The position numbers and the translations under genes are program-made. Source: Utricularia gibba (lineage: Eukaryota; Streptophyta; Magnoliopsida; Lamiales; Lentibulariaceae). Taken from it: a DNA stretch of 64,000 nucleotides. This document shows, piece after piece, positions 27,277-39,237 of this stretch; the first letter of the stretch is position 1, and the number at the start of each line of letters is the position of its first letter. The notes beneath the pieces were generated by a model that worked only from the letters and a program-made list of their open reading frames with translations, was not told the origin of the DNA and did not search any database. The stretch spans positions 744,001-808,000 of the forward strand of contig NEEC01000021.1 in the NCBI GenBank assembly GCA_002189035.1. Reading direction: 5' to 3'.

Positions 27277-27376
27277 CCTTCCTAAACATCGCTAACGTTG
27301 CTTAGCTTCACGTCGTCCTCTCTTCAAGATCTCATATTCGGCAAAATCGTGCAGCGTACTTGTTCCGGCGGCGGAT

Positions 27377-29915
27377 ATGGCGGACACCGAGACGTTTGCG
27401 TTTCAGGCTGAAATCAACCAGCTCCTGAGTCTCATCATCAACACTTTCTACAGTAACAAGGAGATCTTTCTACGTGAATTGATCAGCAATTCTTCCGACG
27501 TACGCCTCTAAGCTCTCTTTTAATCTGTTCATTTTGTGCAGATCTGAGTGTTCTGTGTTGCTGCTATGTCCGTGTGCGATTACGAACCCTTGTGATGGAA
27601 ATGGATGTAGATTAGTAGATTTTTCTGTTGAATCACGCTGTGTGGAAGGCTGCGGTTTATCTCTTTCGGGAAGACTGTTTTGTAAATATGAGTGGTAATT
27701 GTTGTTGTGAAAAGCGTATGGACGATTTGCATTTGAAAATGCTGATCTGCGTAGTTTTGTGTCATCCGCTAGCTACAGAATGAATTTTGATGTGTTTGTT
27801 CTTACATATTTGGGATTATGTAACGGTTGCCTTATTTGAAATATTCCAGGCTTTGGACAAGATTCGTTTTGAGAGCTTGACTGATAAGAGCAAGCTCGAT
27901 GCTCAACCAGAGCTTTTTATCCATATTGTACCGGATAAGGCAAATAACACCCTTTCAATCATTGATAGCGGCATCGGAATGACCAAGGCTGGTGAGTTTC
28001 ATGGCCTTTATTCGCCTACATTTAGTTTTATATCCCTATTGGTCTACTAACTTGCTTGTTGTTGCTCTCTACAGATCTTGTAAACAATCTTGGTACAATT
28101 GCAAGGTCTGGGACAAAGGAATTCATGGAAGCCCTGTCAGCTGGTGCTGATGTGAGCATGATTGGACAGTTCGGAGTTGGTTTCTACTCTGCTTACTTGG
28201 TTGCTGAGAAGGTGATTGTGACTACCAAGCATAATGATGATGAACAATATGTCTGGGAGTCTCAAGCTGGTGGATCATTCACGGTCACCAGAGACACTTC
28301 CGGCGAGAATATTGGAAGGGGGACCAAGATCACACTTCATCTAAAGGAGGACCAGCTTGAATATCTGGAGGAGCGCCGTCTGAAGGACCTTGTCAAGAAG
28401 CACTCTGAATTCATCAGCTACCCCATTTCTCTGTGGGTGGAGAAGACCACCGAGAAAGAAATCTCCGATGATGAGGATGAGGAGGATAAGAAAGAAGACG
28501 AGGAAGGAAAAATTGAGGAAGTAGACGAAGAAAAGGAGAAGGCTGACAAGAAAAAGAAAAAGATCAAGGAGGTTTCCCACGAGTGGAACTTGGTGAACAA
28601 GCAGAAACCCATTTGGATGAGGAAACCTGAGGAGATCACTAAGGAAGAATACGCTGCTTTCTACAAAAGCCTAACGAATGATTGGGAAGAGCACTTGGCA
28701 GTCAAGCATTTTTCAGTCGAGGGACAGCTCGAGTTCAAGGCCATCCTCTTTGTTCCCAAAAGGGCACCATTTGATCTCTTCGACACCAGGAAGAAACCCA
28801 ACAACATTAAGCTCTACGTCCGTCGTGTGTTCATCATGGACAACTGTGAGGAGCTGATGCCCGAGTATCTGGGATTTGTCAAGGGAATCGTCGACTCCGA
28901 GGACCTGCCTCTGAACATCTCCCGTGAGATGCTGCAGCAGAACAAAATCTTGAAAGTCATCCGCAAGAATCTGGTCAAGAAATGCATTGAGCTCTTCTTC
29001 GAGATTGCCGAGAACAAGGAGGATTACAACAAGTTCTACGAAGCCTTCTCCAAGAACCTCAAACTGGGCATCCATGAAGACAGCCAGAACAAGTCCAAGC
29101 TCGCTGAGCTTCTGAGGTACCATTCCACCAAGAGCGGCGACGAGATGACCAGCTTAAAGGACTACGTCACCAGGATGAAGGACGGCCAGAGCGACATTTA
29201 CTACATCACCGGCGAGAGCAAGAAGGCCGTCGAGAACTCCCCGTTCCTGGAAAAGCTGAAGAAGAAGGGCTACGAAGTCCTCTTCATGGTTGACGCCATA
29301 GACGAGTACGCGGTGGGACAGCTCAAGGAATTCGAAGGCAAGAAGCTCGTCTCCGCCACCAAGGAGGGCCTGAAGCTAGACGAGAGCGAGGACGAGAAGA
29401 AGAAGAAGGAAGACCTGAAGCAGAAGTTCGAGGGCCTCTGCAATGTCATCAAAGACGTCCTCGGCGACAAGGTGGAGAAGGTGGTAGTCTCCGACCGCGT
29501 CGTCGACTCCCCCTGCTGTCTGGTAACCGGCGAGTACGGATGGTCCGCCAACATGGAGAGGATCATGAAGGCGCAGGCTCTCAGAGACTCGAGCATGGCC
29601 GGCTACATGTCCAGCAAGAAGACTATGGAGATCAACCCCGAGAACCCCATCATGGAGGAGCTGAGGAAGAGGGCGGATACCGACAAGAACGACAAATCCG
29701 TCAAGGACTTGGTCATGCTCCTCTTCGAGACCGCCCTCCTCACCTCCGGCTTCAGCCTCGAGGACCCCAACACATTCGGCAACAGGATCCACAGGATGCT
29801 GAAGCTTGGCCTCAGCATCGATGAGGACGACGCCGGCGAAGCCGACGGTGATGGTGACATGCCCCCTCTGGAAGACGTTGATGCCGAGGGGAGCAAGATG
29901 GAGGAAGTCGACTAA
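27377..29915 (+). CDS. HSP90: Cytosolic heat shock protein 90
   Basis: ATP-dependent chaperone for kinases, receptors and R proteins in the cytosol. Exons 27377-27499, 27850-27991 and 28075-29915 give 701 residues, the usual length. The N-terminal ATPase domain shows [28 protein letters not shown] (with the key Glu), DSGIGM and the lid/[11 protein letters not shown] motif. An acidic and lysine-rich charged linker ([13 protein letters not shown]...) follows, then the middle domain with the catalytic Arg in NISREMLQQ, then the dimerisation domain. The C-terminus MEEVD marks the cytosolic class that docks TPR co-chaperones. The last two-thirds of exon 3 is strongly GC-ending in codon choice, typical of a highly expressed gene. 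Promoter heat-shock elements support inducible expression. Confidence 0.98.
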
Positions 29916-30225
29916 ATGGTAACAACAGAGAGCTAGTCATGTTTTTCCCCACTACTATCTTATTGCTTCTTCATTCTGAACTTGGTAGTTTACTCGTCGT
30001 GCTCTGTTAGCCTTTTTGATTTGGCGGCTGGTTTTGTTTTCTAGTAGCATATTATTTCGGATTCAATAAAGAGTTCGAAGTTTCAAAAAATGGGGTCTGC
30101 ACTCTGAACAAACCAACTCCATCAAACAACACACACAAAAGAAAAGAAAGAAAAGAGAGAATGTGCAGCACAACACAGCACACAAGTGATGTTTGTTGTT
30201 ACAAGTATATGTTTCTTCGGTTGGA
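29916..30225. other. Convergent 3' regions of HSP90 and CBL
   Basis: Only 310 bases separate the two stop codons. An AATAAA at about 30065-30070 on the + strand fits HSP90 polyadenylation. No other feature is seen. Confidence 0.6.
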
Positions 30226-31597
30226 TTACGAATCCTCGACTCGGGAGTGGAACACGAAGCTCGGGAACGTTGTGGTGATATCCCTGATGGGTTTTCCCTG
30301 TCAGAAGAAAGGAAACACCATGCAATGAAGGAAGGAAGCAGGTTGCTAACCTGAGATACTGGAGAGTCATGTTCTTCAAGAGGGATGGATGCTGAAGGAC
30401 AAGTGTTCTCCACTCTTCCTTGTCGATTTTGCCGTCGTGCTTCGTGTCTGCTTCCTCGAATGTCTGCAATCGGCACCATGCAATGAATATGATCAGGTTA
30501 AAGTACAATCAAGAAGTCTTCTTGGACATGGAATTCAGAGTCTTCACAGTTCAGTTGTGAGAATGGGGTGATGGAGATGACCTTGTCGATGATGCTTTCG
30601 ATGACTTGGTCTGACAAGTTCATGCCCGACTCTGCTAGAGTGGCCACCACCATCTGCTTCACCTGTTCCAATGTTGGTGATGATGATGAAAACACCAAGG
30701 ATTCAGGGGATCTGGGTATAGTTTTCTACCTCCTGCCTCTCGATAAAGCCTTGTTGCTTGAGATCATAGAGCTGAAAGGAGACTGCAGAGAGTAGACATG
30801 GGAAGATATCATTTTTTTTCTTGGAAGAAATGGAGTATGCAAACAAACAAGAAAACTGTCTGCTTACACTCGATCTTATCATCAATGGGAGCATTTGGGT
30901 GGAACACTGAAAGCGCACGGGCAAACTCCTCAAAGCCTAGGATGCCATTATGCCTTGTGTCAAACAAGTCGAACACCTGGTTCCCAAGAACAAATTAGGA
31001 ACAGGAACGCAGCTGGGAAAAGCAAATGGGAGAAGTTTTTCTGTGTGGTCTAGGAAGGAATTCCCATGAGCGCCTACCCTATCTGCAAACAGACTCTCTT
31101 TCTTGTTCGTCTTGAACAATGCAAGCTGAAATTCTTCCTGCAAACAGTGCAAGGCATTCAACATGGTGAGTGTGCACTTGTAAAGACACAGAGGTGCTTT
31201 TGTGTACAAAACCTTGTTAATCAGGCCATCGTCGATCACGGCGCTGCTTATCTTCTTAAACAGCTCGTAGAGCGCTTCTATCTCACTTACACTAACTGCA
31301 AAAGAAATAGTGTGTAAGATGATGCCAAATCCATCACCATTGGTAATAAACACATCACACCATGCTAGAAAGAAATGAAACATTGATGAAGAAGGTTTTT
31401 ATATGCTGGAAAAAGTAATGGTGATGTTTCACTTCAAGAACCAAATGAAAGGCACAAGAACAGAGCAGTATTGACATACAAACAGTCTCACGAGCAAGCA
31501 CTTCGGGGTCATCAAGACCCCTCGATTGCTTATCTAGTTCAAAGCACCGAAACACTGAAGAACACAAATGGTTAATCCCTTCTAAGCACGGCAACAT
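30226..31597 (-). CDS. CBL3: Calcineurin B-like calcium sensor (CBL2/CBL3 type)
   Basis: Calcium sensor that recruits CIPK kinases; CBL2 and CBL3 act at the vacuolar membrane. Exons on the minus strand start at 31597 with [12 protein letters not shown] (CBL2/3 proteins have a Cys-containing, palmitoylated N-terminus rather than MGCxxS). They continue through [111 protein letters not shown] and [18 protein letters not shown]. The gene ends [18 protein letters not shown]. The FPSF motif is the conserved C-terminal site phosphorylated by CIPKs. Four EF-hands are visible. CBL2 versus CBL3 cannot be separated with certainty. 31598-32600 probably holds a leader intron. Confidence 0.93.
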
Positions 31598-33486
31598 GGT
31601 GCTTCATGTATGATATTCACCTCCATACCTGCGGAGAGACAATGGAAGATGATTTCTAACCAGTCACAAAAGAATAAACACATCAGAAAGAGAGAAGAGT
31701 TTAAGACCCTTGGAGTCATTCTTCAACTATGGTGATGGAACTCAATCAAAGTGAACACTTTTTACTGTTGCAAGGTCAATTTATCCCAACCTGAAAACCA
31801 CAGAAACAGATAATATACTTGCTGACACAACAACTTCAAGTTTCCAACAATTCAGAAAACCACCCTGTGGGAAAAAAGTATGTTCTGTTCACTTGAACTG
31901 CTTCCAATTTGCAATCAATCTTAACTAAATGAAAAAAAAATGAAACTTTTCCGAGTTTGGAAAGAAACAAAGATGCCACCCACTTCTGTGGTGATACACA
32001 ACTAAAAGATAAAGAAATCTAATACTACAACTATAAAACCAAACAGCAGATAAAGTTCTCTGATTTGATTCACAAAATAATCAGAAATCAAAGAATCTTG
32101 GAGTATATGCCAGTGACCCACAGTAGAACTAACTCATCTCGACTTCAACTCAATCTCTGAAAACACAAGTCGAAAGTCTGACACAGAGGGACCCGATTCC
32201 AACTAAAATAATGTGTCAACTTAACTGGATACAGAAACCCAGAAATCCGCGTACAGATCTACCAGAAAAGGAAGGAGAAGGCAAGCTAATGATTATGGAA
32301 TTTGGGTAGTACCATTCGCCTTCAATCAGCAATAGAAGGGAAAATTACAAGCACTGTCGCAGTAACGGGAAGAAAGATTCATTCTTTTTCTTACCTACAC
32401 AAAATTGGAAAAGAAAACGAATAATACATAAATTGTTTTTTATTAGATATATATATATTAAACAAACAAAGGACAACTATTTTGACCTGAAAGATTTGCA
32501 GCGGCGTCTATAATTTTCCGTCCACCGCTCCGCCGTCGACCTGAGGATCTCCGCTGATGCTTGATACTCTCCAGTTTATTGCAAGTCCGGCCGATCGCGT
32601 CTCGCGGTAAGGTTCATAGACTTTAAGCCTTTAAGGATGTCTTGATTTGTAAAAGCGTATGTTAGGGGAAATCAAACTTTTGTAGATGTTTTACACATTA
32701 CACCGCGGTTCTTTATGCCAAAAATTCTTCATTTGAATGGTCCTTGAAATACTTTCTTCAGAAATACATATATATGTTTTTTATACTATATAACTGAAGT
32801 TAAAATATATAATAAAAAATTAAATATAAATAATTGTTATTGATATATAATTTATTTTATTTTAATTTTCTAATATATAATTATTTGTTCTAATGCTGAA
32901 ATGCCTCCTTCTAGAAGATCAAGGTTCTTATTGAATTGATGATGTAACATAGGAGATGAGCACAATGTGCTATGAGATTCAGTTGAAGATTGATCCAATG
33001 CACTCAGGTCTTGATGAAGTGGTCATGATATTTTATAAACAAGTAAATGATATTTATCTCATATCATTAATTATTTAAAATATTAAATAAATAAACTTCC
33101 TTATTTTTATTAATTTAAATCATCAAATTATATATTTTTTTTAATAATTTTGATAATAAACATTCGATTCATTTGAAACGGTTGACATTTCTTCCAATTT
33201 CAGATAATTCATAGTATAATATATAACACGAGCTTCATAATTAATGTGACTTTTTTAAAAGAATAATATTTTAGGAATAATTTATTTAGCAACATCCCAA
33301 AGAGATGGGAACAACCTGAAATTGAGTAAAGGGCATCATACCATTTCTTGTACGCAAACCAGGTGGTGGTCCTTACAGACAACAGAAAACAAAACCACAA
33401 TGATATCCTTGCACGTTTGGAAGACAACCAGACAAGCTACAATTCATTTCCCTCATTAAAACAGCAGCATATGGATATATTCTTGG
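31598..33486. other. CBL leader/promoter and spacer
   Basis: 31598-32400 has moderate base composition and resembles a 5' UTR intron of CBL. A GC-rich patch at about 32490-32620 on the minus strand, ending in a TTTCAG/GTCAAA-like donor context, may be the first non-coding exon. 32640-33480 is AT-rich; no gene is seen. The last ~190 bases before 33487 are likely CWC15 3' UTR. Confidence 0.4.
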
Positions 33487-35305
33487 TTATTTCATGTACT
33501 TCTGGAGAAATTTTCTGTGGAAATCGTTTCTGATGGTGTCGTTGATGAAGCGCTTGGGAGTTTTTGTCTCCCCACGAGCCTGGTTCTTGAAGACAACATC
33601 ATCGTCCCACCTACAGGAGTTAAGGAGGGAAGTGTCGGGAAGAATTGAAAACAACGTTAACATTTTCACATTTAAGGAAGCGAAAAGCCATATCATGTTA
33701 CCTTCTCTTCACACTAAAGGAAGATGGATTGTTCATCAAGGGGTTACCATGGAGCAACTGCTCTTCCTTTGATCGCAGCTCCTCTTCTTGCCTTTGTCGT
33801 TCCTGCCAATGTTGGATACTCGTAATTTTAAGATTGACCACTGGCATAACAATAGCCCATATCACTAACTGCCTATCCAACAAGGAAGTTCAGACAACGT
33901 TTTCATTTTTCATATTTTACTCTCTGCTAAAACTGATTATCCCACTTGCACACCAGGCAAATAAAAATTATCCCTTATAAACACCAGGAAACTAAAAATT
34001 ATCCCTTATCTGTTAAACAATATTTCTATCATATTCGTAGAACGGAAGCTAGGAACTTTTATGGGTTTACAAATTGACCTCCATGCTAAAGGTCAGGGAA
34101 TACGATAAAAAAAAATATATTCACGGTGTGTTGGGTTTGAAAACTATTTTTTGAAGTTTTACGGTCGTGAATGAGAAGGCAACTTTAGGGTGACAATGAC
34201 ACAAATCTCAGAAGCTTTGCAGGGTATAATCAGACGTAAATGCAACAAATGGAAGCTACATCATATTCGGAAAAAATGATCTAGGAAACCAGCATAATGA
34301 ACCAGTGCATGACCATGAAGCGCTTACCTCTCGTTCTTTTTGTTCCGCCTTTTCCTTTTTCAAGCGTTCAAGCTCAGCTAAAAGTGCTTCTTCATCATCA
34401 CCATCATCATCGTCGTCATCATCATCATCACTGACACAAAAGCAATGAAATCAGTAAAAGTATCAATTTAAACTAGCAACCATGAAATAAATTTACTTAG
34501 TCTTATCAATAATCTAGTGAAAAGAAGGAAAATCATGAGTGTTTGTGACCATACTCATCAACACAAAAGCCTTTTTTTTGTGAAAACCAACCAAAACATA
34601 AGCAGTGACTGGGAAAAAGGGTACAGACCTGTCAAAAACTTGAGCATCCCCATCAGCATCATCAACATCTACATTGCGTACAACAATTCGCTCTTGGATT
34701 TCTCCCTTGCCTCCTGAATATAAATGCCAAAAATTAGAGTAACAGGTCTAAAAAAATAGCAGATCCATGCCACTCAAACAAAATATAAAGCAAAGATAAT
34801 TGCAGAGCCATCATTTACCTTCCAAAAGAAGTTGCCCCCCTCCCTTACGTCGCTCTCTGTCCTCTACACAACGCAAGCCACACCACAGATCAGTGAAAAT
34901 ACAAAACAATAAAATATCAGAAATTCGGTTCATTTCCATAAATAACCTACCCTTAGATGAGAAATGCCTCCTCTCACGGTCCTCCAATTCCTCTCTGAGA
35001 TTCCTCCTATGCACCTCATCTTGAGTATCTTGTCCATCCTTCCTGTGCGTAACCAAGCTCAATTGTCAAAAAAAAAAAAGAAAAAAGAAAAAACGTAAAC
35101 GAAACCACAAAAGCATAAAAACAGTTCAGCCTAAAAGCCAAGTCCGAAATCTACGAAAAAGAGGAAAATTCTACCGGGGTTTTAAGGTGGTATGAGAAGC
35201 GATATCCCTGGATGAATACTTCTGCGACTGACCAAATATACGAGCGCCGCCTTGCTCGTTTCCACCCTTCGCCGGTGCCCAGGTCGGCCTAGCTGCGGTC
35301 GTCAT
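33487..35305 (-). CDS. CWC15: Spliceosome-associated protein CWC15 homolog
   Basis: Component of the Prp19/NTC-linked activated spliceosome in the nucleus. The start at 35305 reads [20 protein letters not shown], the conserved CWC15 opening, followed by [14 protein letters not shown]. Seven exons splice cleanly through [19 protein letters not shown], a basic stretch, an acidic run of about ten Asp/Glu (the GAT repeats at about 34390-34435), and a coiled-coil-like [19 protein letters not shown]. The C-terminus is the near-invariant [14 protein letters not shown] then [22 protein letters not shown]-type end. About 230 residues, normal for the family. The reading frame is intact throughout. Confidence 0.96.
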
Positions 35306-35953
35306 ATCGGAACCTTAAAAATCTCTTGGGCTGCGACTGAATCGTCTCTGCAACAAAGCGAAAAGCCTGTATCAACAACAGAAACAGATCAAGGAGAAAT
35401 CTAATTAACAACATACAATTGAGGAACAGATTAGGGCAGGTTACCCTCCTGAATTGATGTTTGGGAAAGAGGAGAAAGTAGTCTCCATTTTTACCAAAGA
35501 AATATCTAAAACGACGTCGTTACTTGTCACCTATATCAATTTTTTTTTTATTTTTGTAAACAAAAAACTATATATAGTTAATAATTACAAAAGTTAAATA
35601 ATGTCTATATCGTAATTCGTATGTCAGAAACTGCACTCACTTTCTATGATATTATGCGTTTAGCACACTTCATTATCCAACATTCTTACTAAGTTTTCTT
35701 GTGTCACAATTGTTACTTGTTCATAGTTTGATTATAATATGGAATGTCACAAATTACATTATTATTATACGATATTATCTATTATCTAATACATAAATAA
35801 AAACACTTTATTCATAACAAATATAAGTGGTTTAAAATAGGGAAAAGGCATTTCCCTACATCCCACATCGGCAACTAGCCTTATTATTCCGACACCACAC
35901 ACACAGGATTACAGTAGGAAACAAGGAAGTGGACAGCAGTTGCTCGGGTCGAA
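35306..35953. other. CWC15 promoter and CRP-A 3' region
   Basis: 35306-35500 is the CWC15 leader. 35500-35800 is AT-rich. On the minus strand an AATAAA lies at 35807-35812 and the conserved 3' block of CRP-A at 35851-35897, so CRP-A transcription probably ends near 35800. Confidence 0.55.
35851..35897 (-). promoter_or_regulatory. Conserved 3' block of CRP-A
   Basis: A block of about 47 bases, 57 bases past the CRP-A stop, nearly identical in CRP-A, B, C and D. On the + strand its core is TCCCACATCGG followed by CCTTATTATTCCGAC. It lies upstream of an AATAAA on the minus strand, so it is probably transcribed as 3' UTR. The + strand core also equals the plant snRNA upstream sequence element (RTCCCACATCG), which may be coincidence. 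Confidence 0.6.
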
Positions 35954-36341
35954 TCAGTTCTCGGGTTCGGCTCGGGGTCCGTAAGCAGTCCGGCAGCAGG
36001 CGCGGCACTGCGGAACCTGCGGTATCAAGACTTGGCGATACCCACAGCATTCCAGGCATCGAGCTCGCCCCATTCCGATGCAGTACCTGTACGGGTAGGT
36101 AGTGCATACGCCCGCCTGATCAAGTCCGTACGCCGGCCCGGATTCCTCTACCCCAACCGTAGCTGCGCAATGGAATGCCGCAGGAGTCATCAGGCAATCG
36201 AGTTCTGCGCATGCTTTAAAACACAGGAAAGAATAAAGAAGACGGCGAGAGCTTCTTACCGGCATCAGTGGATTGGGCGGCGATCAGGAGCGCAGCGACG
36301 AAGAAGAAGAAGAAGAGGATCTTGGAAGAAGAAGACGCCAT
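35954..36341 (-). CDS. CRP-A: secreted 8-cysteine peptide
   Basis: I do not recognise the family. Exon 1 (36341-36260) encodes MASSSSK followed by a phenylalanine-rich hydrophobic core and AAQSTDA, a textbook signal peptide. A phase-1 GT-AG intron of 97 bases follows. Exon 2 (36162-35954) gives VGVEESGPAYGLDQAG then a cysteine module with spacing C-x7-C-x7-C-x2-CC-x12-C-x2-CC and a short tail ending EPEN. Total 96 residues. A second possible acceptor further 5' would add about 16 residues including CLMTP; the chosen site matches CRP-E, where the alternative is absent. The CC motifs recall potato type II inhibitors but the rest of the spacing does not fit. Member of a tandem array; TATA box at about 36415-36424; its G-box equivalent is mutated to CATGTG at 36460-36465. 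Confidence 0.85.
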
Positions 36342-36414
36342 GGCTGCTGCTATTGTTGTTGTTCTTGCTCTTCAGAGAAGATTTGCAGTGGTGCATTGGG
36401 CATGCCAGCCTCCG

Positions 36415-36465
36415 CTATTTATACACAAAACTACCGGCGTTATCGGAATAATCTAAAAGCATGTG
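36415..36465 (-). promoter_or_regulatory. CRP-A core promoter
   Basis: The minus strand carries GTATAAATAG at 36415-36424, about 75 bases before the start codon. About 36 bases further upstream is CATGTG (36460-36465), where CRP-B, C and D have the G-box CACGTG. Confidence 0.65.
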
Positions 36466-37835
36466 TTAACACAATTTCCTGAAGCTTGCAAGTTCAGACA
36501 GGATTTGGAGTACATGAATAGTCACACGTTTTTTTGTTTGACTTTTCTTCATTGGAAAAGTCCATGAAAATCTGCTATACAAAATGGGAAAAAAAGAATA
36601 AATAATTTATTTAGGTGAGTCTTTTAAATTATCTAGAAAACTAAAAAGAAAAGAAGTTATTTTTTGTATTTTCAAACCATTTTTAAGTTTACAAATATTT
36701 ATTTTCTTTATGAAAATAAAAAAAATGATTAGAGAGATAATATGTTAATTTATTTGATAAAGATATTCAATATTTTCTAATGTAATTATCCAAATCATGT
36801 TTGGGGTGACTCTGAAAACGATATTGTTATCAAATAAAGTGGAGCAAATTTAATGAATATTTCAATTTATTTTTATTTAAAAAAACCATCCAAAAATTTT
36901 TTATTATCAAATATGAGGGTTAGTATTTAATTAAATAAAATATTCAATATAATAAAATTTAATATCAAATTAAATCATTTACAATTAATTTTTAACATGT
37001 GTTATGCAGGAGTTTATCCCCACACCATTTTATCCAAAAAATTTATTAAATCTCCCTTCCCAAACTAGGGACATGTATCCTATTTTAACTAAAAGAGGTG
37101 TGCGTTGAAAAGTCGGTCTCACTCCATTGGCCACCACGTGCGACAATTATACGTAATAATTGAATTTAATGTAATGATAAAATTATAAAAATAATATATA
37201 CCTAAGTCGGTCGACTTCAAATTGCGTGCCAAATTGAACTAGTCCTCCATCTATTCCATCCTTATCTGGAGTCAATTATATTCCCTAAAGTAAGTAGATA
37301 TACCTAGTGTTAGAAATATGAACAAGAAAAAATGTTTAAAATGGAAAAATCTCGTATTAACACTTGATTTTATGTACATATAATTTATTTTTGATAAAAA
37401 AACAATTATTGAAGATCAGCCTAAATTCAAATAAACTTAAAGATGACAGAAAACATTAATATTATGTCATGAAGTGATTTTTCAATTAAAAATATTGGGT
37501 TACGGTATTAGATTTTTTATTTTTATTTTTATTTTTTTTTCTAGATTGTGGTCTATTTTTGCATAACCTAGACATTGTATATATATAGTCTACCAGCAAT
37601 CGGAGGCTTAGTGACCTTTTTTGCCCATTAAAAAATCAGTTTATACTTTATACAAGAACATTTAAAATATATATTTTATCAAATGGATGAATCGATCCGA
37701 TGAACCAGTTCATCTAAAATGGTCACAAAATTGGTCCGGGTTATGCATCCGATTTGAAAACATAGTCCGTAATACGTAATAAAAATATTTCATTCATAAT
37801 AATAATAATAAGTGGTTTTAAATAGGGAAAAGGCA

Positions 37836-37882
37836 TTTCCCTACATCCCACATCGGCAACTAGCCTTATTATTCCGACACTA
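37836..37882 (-). promoter_or_regulatory. Conserved 3' block of CRP-B
   Basis: Same block as in CRP-A, with TCCCACATCG on the + strand at 37846-37855, starting 56 bases past the CRP-B stop. Confidence 0.6.
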
Positions 37883-37937
37883 CACATAAAGGATTACAGC
37901 AGCAAACATGAAGGGGATAGCAGTTTCTCGGGTCGAA

Positions 37938-38331
37938 TCAGTTCGCGGGTTCGGCTTGGGGTCCGTAAGCAGCCCGGCAGCAGGCGCGGCACTGTGGAAT
38001 CGCCGGTATCAAGACTTGGCGATACCCACAGCATTCCAGGCATCGAGCTCGCCCCATTGCGATGCAGTCGCTGTACGGGTATGTAGTGCATACGCCGCCC
38101 GCCTGATCAAGTCCGTACGCCGGCCCGGATTCCTCTACCATAACCGTAGCTGCGCAATGGCATACCGCAGGAGTCATCAGACAATCGAGGTGTTCGCATG
38201 CTTCATAACACAGGAAAGAATGAAGAAGACGGCGAGAGGTTCTTACCAGCATCAGTGGATTGGGTGGCGATCAGGAGCGCAGCAACGAAGAAGAAGAAGA
38301 GGATCTTGGAAGAAGAAGAAGAAGACACCAT
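37938..38331 (-). CDS. CRP-B: secreted 8-cysteine peptide
   Basis: Close paralogue of CRP-A, shifted by about 1990 bases. Exon 1 (38331-38247) encodes MVSSSSSSK plus a hydrophobic core ending ATQSTDA; the intron is phase 1; exon 2 (38149-37938) starts in VMVEESGPAYGLDQAGG. The eight cysteines keep exactly the spacing C-x7-C-x7-C-x2-CC-x12-C-x2-CC, and the tail ends EPAN. Total 98 residues. Differences from CRP-A are mostly substitutions and small in-frame serine/phenylalanine length changes, which suggests the peptide is maintained. Function unknown; likely apoplastic or vacuolar after signal cleavage. Confidence 0.85.
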
Positions 38332-38410
38332 GGCTGCTGCTGCTGCTGCTGCTGTTGTTCTTGCTGTTCAGAGAAGATTTGCAGGGATGCATTGGGCATG
38401 CCAACCTCCG

Positions 38411-38460
38411 CTATTTATACACAACACTAGCGGCGTTCTCGGAATAATCTAAAGCACGTG
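38411..38460 (-). promoter_or_regulatory. CRP-B core promoter with G-box
   Basis: TATAAATAG on the minus strand at about 38411-38420 and a perfect CACGTG at 38455-38460, about 36 bases upstream of it. G-boxes bind bZIP and bHLH (for example MYC2-type) factors. Confidence 0.7.
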
Positions 38461-39237
38461 TTGACACAATTTCCCGGAGCTTGCAAGTTCAAGACGATTT
38501 GCAGTACATGAATTGTCACACGTTTTTTTTTTTTTGGTGACTTTTCTTCATTGGAAAAGTCCATAAAAATCTGCTCTACAAAATGGGAAAAAAAGAATAC
38601 TAATTTATTTAGGTGAGTTTTTTAAATTATCTAGAAAACTTAAAAGAAAAGAAGTTATTTTTTGTGTTTTCAAACCTAATATTTTTTTTCAATTTAAAAA
38701 TATTTATTTTCTTTATGCAAATAAAAAATGATTAAAGGGACATATATTACTTTATTTTATAAAATATTCAATATTTTCTAATTTAATTATCCAAAGTCAT
38801 GTTTGGGGTGACTCTGAAAAATATATTGTTATAAAAATATATTTTTATAAAATATATTGTTATAAAATATTCAATTTATTTTTATTTTTAAAAAAACCAT
38901 CTTAAAAAATTTTATTATCAAATACTAGTGATTTTGGTATTTAATTAAATAAAGTATTCAATATAATAAAATTTAATATCAAATTAAATCATTTACAATT
39001 AATTTTTATACATTTCATTTTTAACATGTGTTATGCGAAGGAATTTATCCCTCTACCATTTTATCTAAAAGACTTATTAAATCTACCTTTCCAAACGAGG
39101 GAAATGTGTCCTATTTTATCTAAAAAAGTTGTGCATTGAAAACTAGGCCCCACCCCATTGACCACCACGTGCGACAATTAAATGTAATAATTTACTTTAA
39201 TATGAGGATAAAATTATAAAAAAAATAATATATAACT

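Larger units (their letters stand above)
36342..37937. other. CRP-A promoter and spacer
   Basis: 36342-37200 is upstream DNA of CRP-A and aligns along its length with 38332-39237 upstream of CRP-B, so the duplicated unit is about 1.4 kb and includes gene plus promoter. 37200-37800 aligns in part with 39779-40650 (both begin GTCGGTCGACTTC). 37836-37882 is the conserved 3' block of CRP-B. Confidence 0.6.

Noticed and set aside
28713-29792. Long minus-strand frames inside HSP90 exon 3
   Set aside because: They are mirror frames caused by the GC-ending codon bias of HSP90, with repetitive Leu/Val or Ser text.
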